64,000 bases of DNA from Neisseria sicca (GCF_003044565.1 NZ_POXG01000002.1:1-64000); one strand, 5' to 3'. Shown: positions 1 to 7,445, counted from the first letter of the stretch. A program made the numbers and translations. The notes: generated by a model from the sequence alone, not told the origin.

Positions 1-48
1 TGCCTTACAAGCAGAATGTCGGCGGTTCGACTCCGTCATCACCCACCA
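1..48 (+). tRNA. tRNA-Val (TAC), 3' part only
   Basis: The window starts inside the anticodon arm. The remaining anticodon region, T-arm, acceptor 3' strand and encoded CCA are identical to the complete tRNA-Val at 197-272, so this is the same gene copy truncated by the window edge. Confidence 0.93.
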
Positions 49-80
49 AGTTTCCTTTCATTGTTGCAAAACAATGATGC

Positions 81-157
81 GCGGTGGTAGCTCAGTTGGT
101 TAGAGTACCGGCCTGTCACGCCGGGGGTCGCGGGTTCGAGCCCCGTCCGCCGCGCCA
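81..157 (+). tRNA. tRNA-Asp (GTC)
   Basis: A 77-base cloverleaf. The acceptor strand GCGGTGG pairs with CCGCCGC (one G-U), the anticodon loop carries GTC, the T-arm has GGTTCGAGCCC, and CCA is encoded. It follows tRNA-Val by 32 bases and was probably cut from a common precursor. Confidence 0.95.
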
Positions 158-165
158 AATTTCAA

Positions 166-195
166 AATACTGACATTGTCGGTATTTTTTATTTT
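166..195 (+). terminator. Hairpin with T-run between the two tRNA pairs
   Basis: AATACTGAC and GTCGGTATT form a 9-bp stem (one G-T) with a 3-base loop followed by a T-rich run. It resembles an intrinsic terminator at the end of the first Val-Asp unit, so the two units may be separate or partly read-through transcripts. Confidence 0.6.
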
Positions 196-196
196 C

Positions 197-272
197 GGGT
201 GATTAGCTCAGTTGGTAGAGCGTCTGCCTTACAAGCAGAATGTCGGCGGTTCGACTCCGTCATCACCCACCA
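197..272 (+). tRNA. tRNA-Val (TAC)
   Basis: A complete 76-base cloverleaf. Acceptor GGGTGAT pairs with ATCACCC, the D-arm is AGCTCAGTTGGTAGAGC, the anticodon is TAC, the T-arm contains GGTTCGACTCC, and CCA is encoded. It is the second copy in a duplicated Val-Asp pair. Confidence 0.97.
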
Positions 273-304
273 AGTTTCCTTTCATTGTTGCAAAACAATG
301 ATGC

Positions 305-381
305 GCGGTGGTAGCTCAGTTGGTTAGAGTACCGGCCTGTCACGCCGGGGGTCGCGGGTTCGAGCCCCGTCCGCCGCGCCA
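305..381 (+). tRNA. tRNA-Asp (GTC), second copy
   Basis: Identical in sequence to the tRNA-Asp at 81-157, including the 32-base spacer before it. It ends the tandem tRNA array and is followed directly by a strong terminator. Confidence 0.96.
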
Positions 382-389
382 AATTTAAA

Positions 390-417
390 AAATACCGGCT
401 TTTGCCGGTATTTTTTT
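390..417 (+). terminator. Intrinsic terminator of the tRNA array
   Basis: AAATACCGGC and GCCGGTATTT form a 10-bp stem with a TTTT loop, followed by a run of T. Confidence 0.85.
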
Positions 418-455
418 GCGCGTAAGAAACGAACGCAGAAAAGAGCGGTATTCAG

Positions 456-494
456 TTTTTCAGACGACGTGCATTAGGAAGGTCGTCTGAAAAG
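456..494 (-). terminator. Inverted DUS pair, terminator
   Basis: TTTTCAGACGAC and GTCGTCTGAAAA face each other about 12 bases apart just past the stop of the 80-aa membrane-protein gene. Confidence 0.7.
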
Positions 495-496
495 CT

Positions 497-739
497 TCAA
501 TCAGCGTTCTCATCGCGTTCATCATACTTTCTCAGAAAAATCACTGTCCAAATTAAGCTGATTAAAATACTGCCAAAAAAGGCAATCTCAAAAAAAACAA
601 CCAAAGCCCCGAGACACCCGACCCCGCAATTTCCGCTATTGCTGCTCAGAAAAGCATTAATATAAGCGACGACATAAAGAATTGCCACAAACTCAGGAAT
701 AGCCATCAACCAAATACCTAAAACACTCAACCATTTCAT
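497..739 (-). CDS. Small membrane protein, unknown family (copy A)
   Basis: I do not recognise this 80-aa protein. It has two hydrophobic segments (about residues 4-27 and 42-68) around a short loop with two cysteines (NCGVGC), and a charged tail KYDERDENAD. Its ATG overlaps the TGA of the upstream 165-aa gene, so the two are translationally coupled. A close paralogue lies at 1341-1589 and shares the IPEFVAILY and IAFFGS stretches. The pair of genes looks like a duplicated unit. The neighbourhood is AT-rich compared with the rest of the window, which fits accessory DNA. Confidence 0.7.
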   Translation of the reverse strand: MKWLSVLGIWLMAIPEFVAILYVVAYINAFLSSNSGNCGVGCLGALVVFFEIAFFGSILISLIWTVIFLRKYDERDENAD

Positions 740-1236
740 CAGCGTTTTTCAACCTCGTTTTTTTCCATTTTAGGCAGCATGGTGGATGGTCCAGCGGAAG
801 ATATCATCCCTGCGGCAGCCACATATAGGCTGAACAGACCGGATGCTGAAAAAGGAACGTTTTTCCAATTCACCAACCCCATTATCTGAAGAAGGAAGGA
901 GGAAAAAATCCAATAATAAAATGCCGTCAAACCTGCCGCCTTCATCCTGTCTTTACTATTACATTTCAAATTCATCTTCTTGGCGGTATAACCGACAAAA
1001 TAACTAGGAATACAATAAAGTAGCAACAAAAGTCCCAAAATCAATAGAGAAAATGGAAAAGCAAATTTCAAAAAGAAAAACACATCTGTCAGCAGGCTGG
1101 AAATATTTATTCCCTGAATAGGAAAAAGAAAAAAAATCAGCAATAACTGAATAATAAAAATCGGCAATCCCAATATTAAATTAGAGCGCGTGTAATTTCG
1201 ATAAGGATTGAAATCTTTTTCTAGTGAATGTTCCAT
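739..1236 (-). CDS. Membrane protein, unknown family
   Basis: A 165-aa hydrophobic protein with about four transmembrane segments (roughly residues 20-40, 55-82, 103-122 and 132-148) and a basic loop TAKKMNLKCNSKDRMK. I cannot assign a family. It overlaps the start of the 80-aa gene downstream. A degraded copy of its C-terminal 50 or so residues survives at 1606-1783, in the same position relative to the 82-aa paralogue. Its upstream region (1237-1335) is duplicated at about 2187-2390. One possibility is a membrane immunity or accessory protein, but nothing in the sequence proves that. Confidence 0.65.
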   Translation of the reverse strand: MEHSLEKDFNPYRNYTRSNLILGLPIFIIQLLLIFFLFPIQGINISSLLTDVFFFLKFAFPFSLLILGLLLLLYCIPSYFVGYTAKKMNLKCNSKDRMKAAGLTAFYYWIFSSFLLQIMGLVNWKNVPFSASGLFSLYVAAAGMISSAGPSTMLPKMEKNEVEKR

Positions 1237-1340
1237 AATCTTTCTTCGTAAACTCTGCGAATAGCATTTACGCTAAACACTTATCCTTCTCTCTACAAGA
1301 TTCGTATCCCTTTTCTTTTTAAAAGGTCGTCTGAAAATAT

Positions 1341-1589
1341 TTAAGTAATATTCTTGTGACGTTTATTATCCTTTATTAGGAAAACTACCGTCCAAATTAA
1401 GCTAATCAACAAACTGCCAAAAAATGCAATCTGCAAAAAAGTATACAAATTTTCAAAGCAATTGACTTCACAATGTCTGCTATTGCTTTCCAAAAAAGGA
1501 GAAATCCAGCTGATAATATAAAGAATTGCCACAAACTCAGGAATAGCCATCAACCAAATACCTAAAATTTTCAATAATTTTATCAGCAC
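1341..1589 (-). CDS. Small membrane protein, unknown family (copy B)
   Basis: An 82-aa paralogue of the protein at 497-739, with the same two hydrophobic segments and two loop cysteines (HCEVNC). The ATG used by copy A is ATA here; the open frame begins at a GTG two codons upstream with a weak GAGG before it, so translation may be reduced. It follows the remnant of a 165-aa-type gene. Expression is uncertain, and it may be on its way to becoming a pseudogene. Confidence 0.55.
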   Translation of the reverse strand: MLIKLLKILGIWLMAIPEFVAILYIISWISPFLESNSRHCEVNCFENLYTFLQIAFFGSLLISLIWTVVFLIKDNKRHKNIT

Positions 1590-1605
1590 TTTACAACCTC
1601 ATTTT

Positions 1606-1783
1606 TTAGCATTTAGACAGTATATATGACGTTACGGTAAAAAACAACGCTCCTGCAATGACCACATACAGACTGAACAACCTGAATACTGAAAAAGAAA
1701 AATCCTGCAACAACATCTGAACGAGAATGAACGGGAAAACTAATAATAAAATGCCCCAAAACCTGCCGCTTTCAGACGACCTT
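1606..1783 (-). pseudogene. 3' remnant of a 165-aa-type membrane protein gene
   Basis: Read on the minus strand, this stretch aligns base by base with the 3' third of the gene at 739-1236. The AAAGCGGCAGGTTTTG start, the LFSLYV codons and a terminal ATGAGGTTG are all shared. The matching frame hits TAG after about 10 codons, while another frame stays open to a TAA. Homology stops abruptly at a DUS (1771-1782), so the 5' part is absent and was probably replaced by recombination there. Confidence 0.7.
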
Positions 1784-1852
1784 ATCAGACTGTTGAGACT
1801 TAACCCAATCTGCAGTTACTGCTTCGATAACTACATGAAGGCAGGTCTCAAA

Positions 1853-2155
1853 TTACTGATTTTTTTCTTGAAGGAATTGATTAAAGTTTAAAAAAAAGCT
1901 ATTCAATGCCATTTCTTCATCGTAATAGAGGGAAAATAGCAATTTATCCCATGAAACGCTATATCGATCAATGTTGAACTTTGCTTGAATCCAGTCTGTA
2001 AATTCTATCAGTATTTCTGAATTATCTGTTTGTTTAGGATTTCTAAAATGCCAACCATCTAGAAAGGCTTTTAAGCAAAAAATACTATTGCGTCCAATAT
2101 ACATTGCCGGCCTTTTTTCTATTTCTAAAATAAGCTTTACAATGTTATTTTGCAT
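1853..2155 (-). CDS. Hypothetical small soluble protein
   Basis: A 100-aa protein without signal peptide or membrane segment. Its N-terminal block EIEKRPAMYIGRNSI followed by LKAFLDGW resembles small proteins that often accompany polymorphic toxins as possible immunity proteins, but I cannot name the family with confidence. It is AT-rich and sits where the 165-aa gene sits in the neighbouring duplicate unit, behind a copy of the same upstream region. No toxin gene is visible nearby. Confidence 0.6.
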   Translation of the reverse strand: MQNNIVKLILEIEKRPAMYIGRNSIFCLKAFLDGWHFRNPKQTDNSEILIEFTDWIQAKFNIDRYSVSWDKLLFSLYYDEEMALNSFFLNFNQFLQEKNQ

Positions 2156-2186
2156 TTTTAGTCTTTCTTAAAAAAACACCGAATGT

Positions 2187-2390
2187 TTCATAATCTTTCT
2201 TCGTAAACTCTGAGAACAGCATTTAGAGTGGATTAAATTTAAACCAGTACGGCGTTGCCTCGCCTTGCCGTACTATTTGTACTGTCTGCGGCTTCGTCGC
2301 CTTGTCCTGATTTAAATTTAATCCACTATACTCTGCCCCGCTACACTACAAGATTCACATTCCGTTTCTTTTTTAAAAGGTCGTCTGAAA
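2187..2390. repeat. Second copy of the 1231-1335 upstream region, interrupted by a CREE
   Basis: The segment CATAATCTTTCTTCGTAAAC and the following bases to AGCATTTA match 1235-1272. After the CREE, the CTACAAGATTC to AAAAGGTCGTCTGAAAA stretch matches 1296-1335. The 1231-1335 copy has no insertion and thus shows the empty site. Confidence 0.75.
2225..2330. repeat. Correia element (short form, about 106 bp)
   Basis: Terminal inverted repeats GTGGATTAAATTTAAA... and ...TTTAAATTTAATCCACTATA bracket an interior that lacks the central segment found in full-length copies. Orientation: CCAGTACGG end first. It is inserted in a duplicated upstream region. Confidence 0.9.
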
Positions 2391-2422
2391 ACGAAATTCA
2401 CGAAGTAAATTACCGTTTACTC

Positions 2423-3049
2423 CTACAAAAAACCCTCTTCCCGCAAAAACTTCTCCAGCCTCTCCGCAAATACCTTATAGCCCGCCGCGTTGGCGTGTAT
2501 TTGATCGGATTTCAACTTCTCATCACTCAAAATTTCAGACCATGCGCCTTCAAACAAAGGGATTTTGTATTGTTCGGCAAGTTCCTGATAAAGCGGGTGA
2601 TCGCTCAAATGACCGAACAATGCGCCGACACTCAAGTGCGGTACGCCCACTAAGACGGCGGGGATATTTTCCTTCTGCACGCTTTCGATGATTTCGACAA
2701 TATTGGCGCGGGTTTCGGCTTCGGTTAATTTGCGCAGGAAATCGTTGCCGCCTATGCTGATAATCACAAGCTTGGGTTGGCGTTGCAACAGCGCAGGCAG
2801 ACGCGACAGGGCTTGTGCGGAGGTATCGCCGGAAATGCCGCCATTGATAATGTCCCAACCGGTCAGCTTTTGCAATTGCGCAGGATAGGATTCGGCAGGA
2901 CTCGCGCCGTAGCCGTAGGTCAACGAGTCACCCAAAGCAAGTACGGTATTGCCTGCGGCAATTTTCGTCTGCTTCTTGCCGGATTTACTGCCGCAAGCTG
3001 CAAGCAGCAAAACGCTTGTGTAAGCAAGGAATGTTCTTCGTGTGAGCAT
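2423..3049 (-). CDS. GDSL/SGNH-family esterase lipoprotein (TesA-like)
   Basis: A 208-aa secreted hydrolase of the SGNH family, which cleaves ester or thioester bonds of lipids or small esters. All four blocks are visible: GDSLTYGYG with the nucleophilic serine (about residue 41), GGISGDT, GGNDF and the C-terminal DQIHAN with Asp and His. The N-terminus has a lipobox ending LLAAC, and TRRTFLAYTS resembles a twin-arginine signal, so export by Tat as a lipoprotein is possible. The length matches TesA-type enzymes. The natural substrate cannot be read from the sequence. Confidence 0.9.
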   Translation of the reverse strand: MLTRRTFLAYTSVLLLAACGSKSGKKQTKIAAGNTVLALGDSLTYGYGASPAESYPAQLQKLTGWDIINGGISGDTSAQALSRLPALLQRQPKLVIISIGGNDFLRKLTEAETRANIVEIIESVQKENIPAVLVGVPHLSVGALFGHLSDHPLYQELAEQYKIPLFEGAWSEILSDEKLKSDQIHANAAGYKVFAERLEKFLREEGFL

Positions 3050-3091
3050 ATTTTGTTTCTGATTCTCTAAAGTATCACGGAAGCTGCTGCG

Positions 3092-3790
3092 TTAATTTTG
3101 TACATCTTGATCTTGAAGATGGAAAGTGATAGGCATACTAAATTTCGTCCATACAGGTTTGCCATTTTTAACGTTAGGTAAAAAGATGCCTCCCATTGCC
3201 CCTTTCCTTGCCGCATTATCCAACCAGCTAGAACCTGAGCGTTCTATCACCTTGATGCTCTCCAATTTACCCTCCGGCGAAACTACGCCCTCCAATATAA
3301 CCTTACCCTCATCCCCATTTTCCTGTGCTGCAGGAGGATAAGGAATGTTCACCCGTCGATATAAACCGCCTTTATAGTTGTCGTTCTCCCCATAGAGCAA
3401 GTAAATATGTTCCGCATAAGACGGAACGTTTTGACACACGCTCTGCACCTCGCCGTTTGCATTGGTTTGATCAGAGCAAGTTTGAGCAGGTTCATATCGC
3501 TTCGGACGCTTCTGCGCCAATGCAGCTTTGCACAATGCCGCTCCTGTCGACTGATCTCGGCACACTACGCCATCAACCCTGCCTTTTTTATTAATGACGG
3601 ACAACACTGACAACACGCCGCCCTTACGTCCGTCAGGCATCGAAACAACCACCACTTGTGGGTTCGCTGCCTGCGGACGTTTTAAGATTTTTTCAACAGG
3701 CGGCAGTTTTTTGCCCGGCATGGTGGAACCTGCGGTCAGAGGAGTGGACAGCATCAAGAGTGTTAAAACGGATGGTTTGAACATGTTCAT
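3092..3790 (-). CDS. Periplasmic protein with TonB C-terminal-like domain
   Basis: A 232-aa protein with a signal peptide (cleavage after about LTAGS). Its C-terminal 90 residues have the TonB-C pattern: VNIPYPPAAQENGDEGKVILEGVV, followed by IKVIERSG-S-LDNAA. It lacks the membrane anchor and long Pro-rich spacer of a true TonB, so it is unlikely to be the energy transducer of outer-membrane receptors. It may be a free periplasmic domain with another partner. No exbB or exbD is nearby. A four-cysteine central part may hold disulphides. Confidence 0.7.
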   Translation of the reverse strand: MNMFKPSVLTLLMLSTPLTAGSTMPGKKLPPVEKILKRPQAANPQVVVVSMPDGRKGGVLSVLSVINKKGRVDGVVCRDQSTGAALCKAALAQKRPKRYEPAQTCSDQTNANGEVQSVCQNVPSYAEHIYLLYGENDNYKGGLYRRVNIPYPPAAQENGDEGKVILEGVVSPEGKLESIKVIERSGSSWLDNAARKGAMGGIFLPNVKNGKPVWTKFSMPITFHLQDQDVQN

Positions 3791-3913
3791 TTTTTGTTTT
3801 CTTTATGTTTAATGATTTATCTTGCGGAGTGATTAAAAAGATTATGACATAGAAAATATGAAAAAGCTGAATTTCAAAGGACAAAGTTTGCCTCAAGGTC
3901 GTCTGAAAACAGT

Positions 3914-4069
3914 TATAGTGGATTAACTTTAAACCAGTACGGCGTTGCCTTGCCTTAGCTCAAAGAGAACGATTCTCTAAGGTGCTGAAGCACCAAGTGA
4001 ATCGGTTCCGTACTATCTGTACTGTCTGCGGCTTCGTCGCCTTGTCCTGATTTTTGTTAATCCACTATA
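3914..4069. repeat. Correia element (full, 156 bp)
   Basis: TATAGTGGATTA and TAATCCACTATA ends. The central segment with the GAACGATTCTCT and GGTGCTGAAGCACC hairpins is present. One terminus uses the TTTTTGTTAATCC variant. Confidence 0.93.
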
Positions 4070-4109
4070 TTTCTGAAACCGGCAAAGCAAGTTGCCTCGA
4101 AACCCGTTT

Positions 4110-4661
4110 TCAGACGACCTCTGTCCATTTCGGATGGCATTCTAAAACTTCTTGATAAACCGGACAGCTTTCAATATGCGCGCCGGGCAGGTAGCTGGTA
4201 CTCATTAAAAATTCGCCGACGATTTCGCCTCCGACAAATTTGAAATGTTTTTTAAAGAGCCTCACCCACTCAGCTTTATCGAGCGGATGGTTCGTATCGA
4301 GCCAGTGTTTGAACGAACCGTATTCCTGTTGCAACTTTTTGATTTGTCTAGCATTGTAAATAGCGGCATTGATTTTCAGGCGGTTGCGGACGATGCCTGC
4401 GTCGGCAAGCAGGCGTTCGATATCGGCTTCGTCGAATACGGCGACAGTGTCAATGTCGAAATCTTTAAATGCAGCCCGAAACGCCTGTTGTTTCTTCAAC
4501 ATCAACGTCCAGCTCAAACCCGCCTGATTGATTTCCAACACCAGCCGCCCGAACAACTCATTGTCGTCTGAAATCGGAAAACCGTATTGCGTATCGTGGT
4601 AATGTTTGTTCGGATTGTCCGTATCGTTTGGGAGAGCGGCAACAAATTCGCAGTAATTCAT
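4110..4661 (-). CDS. tag: DNA-3-methyladenine glycosylase I
   Basis: A 183-aa base-excision repair enzyme that removes 3-methyladenine from alkylated DNA. The family pattern is complete: a Cys close to the start (MNYCEF), the YHDTQYG motif, the LEINQAGLSW active-site block containing the conserved Glu, and the C-terminal H-ESCPVYQEV zinc-snap residues. The length is typical of Tag. It stands downstream of gcvH on the same strand but is separated from it by a DUS terminator. Confidence 0.95.
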   Translation of the reverse strand: MNYCEFVAALPNDTDNPNKHYHDTQYGFPISDDNELFGRLVLEINQAGLSWTLMLKKQQAFRAAFKDFDIDTVAVFDEADIERLLADAGIVRNRLKINAAIYNARQIKKLQQEYGSFKHWLDTNHPLDKAEWVRLFKKHFKFVGGEIVGEFLMSTSYLPGAHIESCPVYQEVLECHPKWTEVV

Positions 4662-4682
4662 GTTTTATCAACCAAGCAAAAC

Positions 4683-4725
4683 AAAGGTCGTCTGAAAACC
4701 TAAAACGGGGTTTCAGACGACCTTT
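4683..4725 (-). terminator. Inverted DUS pair after gcvH
   Basis: AAAGGTCGTCTGAAA and TTTCAGACGACCTTT form a 15-bp stem downstream of gcvH and just upstream of tag. Confidence 0.8.
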
Positions 4726-4767
4726 CAAAATCGAAACGCGGCAAAATGCCTGCCGCGCAAGTTTAAA

Positions 4768-5154
4768 TCAATCCACTTCGCCCGCGTATTGCTCGGCGGT
4801 CAGCAAGCCGTCGTAGTCGGCAGGATTGGCAGGTTTGATTTTGAAGAACCAGCCTGCGCCGTAAGGGTCGCTGTTGGCGGTTTCCGGCGCGCTGGGCAAA
4901 TCTTCGTTGACGGCAACGACTTCGCCCGCAATCGGCGCGTACACGTCGGACGCGGCTTTCACAGACTCAACCACACCGGCTTGTTCTTCAGCGGCAAGGT
5001 TCGCGCCGACTTCGGGCAGCTCGACGAACACGATGTCGCCCAATAACTCTTGCGCGTGGTGGGTAATGCCGACGGTGATGGTACCGTCTTCTTCAAGGCG
5101 CAGCCATTCGTGGCTGGCAACGTATTTCAGTTCGGCTGGGATGTTGTTGCTCAT
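4768..5154 (-). CDS. gcvH: Glycine cleavage system H protein
   Basis: A 128-aa lipoyl carrier that shuttles the aminomethyl group between the P, T and L proteins of glycine cleavage. The lipoylation site is Lys66 in [15 protein letters not shown], in the usual position. The C-terminal [12 protein letters not shown] block is conserved. It belongs with gcvT upstream on the same strand, but a lysozyme-inhibitor-like gene lies between them. No gcvP is in the window. Confidence 0.97.
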   Translation of the reverse strand: MSNNIPAELKYVASHEWLRLEEDGTITVGITHHAQELLGDIVFVELPEVGANLAAEEQAGVVESVKAASDVYAPIAGEVVAVNEDLPSAPETANSDPYGAGWFFKIKPANPADYDGLLTAEQYAGEVD

Positions 5155-5220
5155 GGTTAATTCTCCATTGGTTTTTTGGTTTGAAGGTCGTCTGAATCAT
5201 GCTGTCTCAGGCAGATTGTT

Positions 5221-5670
5221 TCACGGTTTTTCCAACATTGCTTCTAATTTTTGCTGATCTCGTTTATACCAATTTATTAAATAATTTTCTTCTATTCGGC
5301 TACGCGAGCCATAACGTATCACGTTTAAATATCCATTATCATTATGTTTAAACTGAATTCCCACCAACTTTCTAGAATTAATTAAAAAATAAATGATATT
5401 GTCTGAACAATTATGTGGTTCACATACTGTTGCTCGTTGGTATTTCTGTGAACCAATTATTACAGGTTCTAATGGTGTAGCAACACCCCCCGCCCCTTTC
5501 AACCAATCATCATTTTTATCTCTGACTTCTCGCCATACTTCTTGTCCCCAAATTGCTTTATACGGCTGTTTTTTCACCAAATCAAAAGGATAAATCTCTT
5601 TAGCAGAAGCAAACCCCGTAACTAGTACCCAAAATGTAGCTGCAATTGTTATAACCTTACTTTTTCTCAT
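5221..5670 (-). CDS. Ivy-family lysozyme inhibitor-like secreted protein
   Basis: A 149-aa protein with a signal peptide (cleavage after about FASA). The loop CEPHNC (about residues 85-90) matches the CKPHDC loop of Ivy, the inhibitor of vertebrate C-type lysozyme, which inserts this loop into the lysozyme active site. The following hydrophobic strand and the GxQF segment also fit the family. It is distinctly AT-rich compared with gcvT and gcvH around it, which suggests acquisition. It may share the gcvT transcript. Lysozyme resistance is an inference from the motif. Confidence 0.7.
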   Translation of the reverse strand: MRKSKVITIAATFWVLVTGFASAKEIYPFDLVKKQPYKAIWGQEVWREVRDKNDDWLKGAGGVATPLEPVIIGSQKYQRATVCEPHNCSDNIIYFLINSRKLVGIQFKHNDNGYLNVIRYGSRSRIEENYLINWYKRDQQKLEAMLEKP

Positions 5671-5753
5671 AAAAGTTACCTATTTCATTTTGAATTCATA
5701 ATTTTCGAAGAGGACAGTAAATTACGTCCTCGTTACGAAAACTAATCTAACGT

Positions 5754-6851
5754 TTAAAACTGTTTCTGCCCATTACGCACAAACGGCAGCTTCAATACGC
5801 GCACGTCCACTTCCTTACCGCGCATCAGCACTTTGGCGGTATCGCCGTCAAAATCTTTCGGTACGCAGGCGATAGCGATGGATTGTTTCAGGCTGGGTGA
5901 GAATACGCCGCTGGTGGTTTCGCCTTTGCCTTTGTCGGTCAACACTTCCATATGCGCCCGCAGGATGCCGCCTTTGTCGAGCAGCAAACCGACTTGTTTG
6001 ACGGCAACGCCTTTTTCTTTCAATGCCAACAAGGCGGCTTTGCCGACGAAATCGCGGTTTTCGTCTTTCAAATCAACGGTCCAGCCCATGCCTGCTTCGA
6101 GCGGGCTGGTGTCGTCGTCCATATCGTTGCCGTAAAGATTCATACCGGCTTCCATGCGCAGGGTGTCGCGCGCGCCGAGGCCGCAGGGCTGTACGCCGGC
6201 TTGTTGCAGGGCTTTGAAAAATGCGACGGCTTCGGTGCCGGGCAGGATGACTTCGACGCCGTCTTCGCCGGTGTAGCCGGTGCGGGCGACAAACCAGTCA
6301 TTACCCAAATCCGCGCCTTGGAACGGTTTGAGGTTGTGGACGACATCCGCCCATTCAGGTTTGACGGTCAGGAGTTTTTCGATGGCTTTCGGGCCTTGTA
6401 CGGCAAGCATACCGAGATCGTAGCGCGGGTTGAAGGCGACGCCGAATTCTTGTCCGATTTTGTGGAACTGGGCGGTGTCTTTTTCGCGGGTCGCGCCGTT
6501 GGACACGATACGGTATTGGGTTTCGGCTTCGTTGGTGCGGTAAACGATCAAGTCGTCAATCACGCCGCCGTTGTCGTTGAGCAGCGCGGAATAAAGGGCT
6601 TTGCCGACAAAGGAAAGTTTGGCAACATCGTTGGCAATCAGTTTGCGGAAAAAGGCTTTGGCGTTCGCTCCGGCGACGTCGGTAACGAGCATATGGGATA
6701 CGTCGAACATGCCTGCGTCGGTGCGTACGGCTTCGTGTTCGGCGATTTGTGAACCATAATGGATGGGCAGCTCCCAGCCGGCAAAATCGACCAGCTTCGC
6801 GCCTGCATCTTGATGGGCTTGGTGAAACGGGGTGGTTTTCAGGGCAGTCAT
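5754..6851 (-). CDS. gcvT: Glycine cleavage T protein, aminomethyltransferase
   Basis: A 365-aa tetrahydrofolate-dependent aminomethyltransferase that releases ammonia and forms methylene-THF from H-protein-bound aminomethyl. It shows the family's [26 protein letters not shown] start, MFDVSHM, the GYTGEDGVE segment and the [20 protein letters not shown] block with the conserved Asp. Full family length. The ATG follows GGAGAA by 8 bases, downstream of a two-aptamer glycine riboswitch. Confidence 0.97.
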   Translation of the reverse strand: MTALKTTPFHQAHQDAGAKLVDFAGWELPIHYGSQIAEHEAVRTDAGMFDVSHMLVTDVAGANAKAFFRKLIANDVAKLSFVGKALYSALLNDNGGVIDDLIVYRTNEAETQYRIVSNGATREKDTAQFHKIGQEFGVAFNPRYDLGMLAVQGPKAIEKLLTVKPEWADVVHNLKPFQGADLGNDWFVARTGYTGEDGVEVILPGTEAVAFFKALQQAGVQPCGLGARDTLRMEAGMNLYGNDMDDDTSPLEAGMGWTVDLKDENRDFVGKAALLALKEKGVAVKQVGLLLDKGGILRAHMEVLTDKGKGETTSGVFSPSLKQSIAIACVPKDFDGDTAKVLMRGKEVDVRVLKLPFVRNGQKQF

Positions 6852-6909
6852 TCTCAGCTTCTCCGGATTTATTGTTCAGATGCCGTCCGCACATAAGCGC
6901 GGAAGACCC
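6852..6909 (-). promoter_or_regulatory. Expression platform between glycine riboswitch and gcvT
   Basis: Minus-strand CCGCGC-TTAT-GTGCGG forms a 6-bp hairpin right after the second aptamer, and the gcvT Shine-Dalgarno GGAGAA lies about 25 bases later. No T-run is present, so control would be at translation or through another fold. Confidence 0.45.
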
Positions 6910-7050
6910 TATCTGTCCTTGAACCTGAGATTTTCGGCCGTATCCGCTTGATGACAAACCAGTCTGCTCACTGCTTTGCGCGGTTGTCTGAATGGTGGTT
7001 CAGACGACCTTCTCCCCTTCGGTGGGTGCGATCGCACCGCTCTCCAGATG
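6910..7050 (-). promoter_or_regulatory. Glycine riboswitch, aptamer 2
   Basis: On the minus strand the conserved blocks appear in order: CATCTGGAGAGCGG, a short P3 hairpin TGCGATCGCA, CACCGAAGGGGAG, a long variable stem region, then GGCCGAAAATCTCAGG, TTCAA and GGACAGAT. ATCT and AGAT close P1. The variable stem holds a complete DUS (AAGGTCGTCTGAA) paired with a near copy TTCAGACAACC. Confidence 0.82.
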
Positions 7051-7061
7051 TTTTATTTCAA

Positions 7062-7146
7062 TGTGCAGTCCCTGTTGCCTGAGCGATTTAAGGGCATCTG
7101 CGCCTTCGGCGGCTACGCGTAACCTGATGTAGCTCTCTCCTGCACA
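7062..7146 (-). promoter_or_regulatory. Glycine riboswitch, aptamer 1
   Basis: The minus strand reads TGTGCAG, GGAGAG, GCTAC...GTAGC hairpin, CGCCGAAGGCGCA, then CGCTCAGGCAACAGGGA and CTGCACA. TGTGCAG and CTGCACA give a perfect 7-bp P1. An 11-base AT-rich linker joins it to aptamer 2, as in cooperative tandem glycine switches. Confidence 0.85.
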
Positions 7147-7445
7147 TGGCGCGATTATGGCTTGAAAAGACAGTTTGGGCAAGCCGTGTTTTATATGACG
7201 GACATTCGTTTTGCCAAAATTGGCTAAAGCCTGTTTGCGGGGATGGAAATTAAATCAATTTGTTTGCATCCATACTTTTTAACACAGATTATTTTCAAAA
7301 ATACTTTTTCATTGGTTGATTGTATGTTAAGTAAATGTTATTTGTTATATACTCTGCCTGACTGGTCAATTTAAGTGGTCAATTTGAGCGTTCAAACGAA
7401 CGCAATCCGACTGATTTTCAACCTATACAACAGGGAGCAAACTAA

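Larger units (their letters stand above)
1..388 (+). repeat. Tandem duplication of the tRNA-Val/tRNA-Asp unit
   Basis: Bases 1-164 recur at 225-388 without a difference that I can see, a period of 224 bases. The copies diverge only in the hairpin after tRNA-Asp. Perfect identity across spacers suggests a recent duplication or ongoing conversion. Confidence 0.85.

Noticed and set aside
2255..2653. 132-codon open frame on the plus strand
   Set aside because: It begins inside a Correia element and runs antisense through the GDSL esterase gene.
3092..3790. Energy-transducing TonB
   Set aside because: No N-terminal membrane anchor or Pro-rich periplasmic spacer, and no exbBD nearby.
7000..7182. 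60-codon open frame on the minus strand upstream of gcvT
   Set aside because: It coincides with the tandem glycine riboswitch, whose conserved blocks explain the sequence; no ribosome site.
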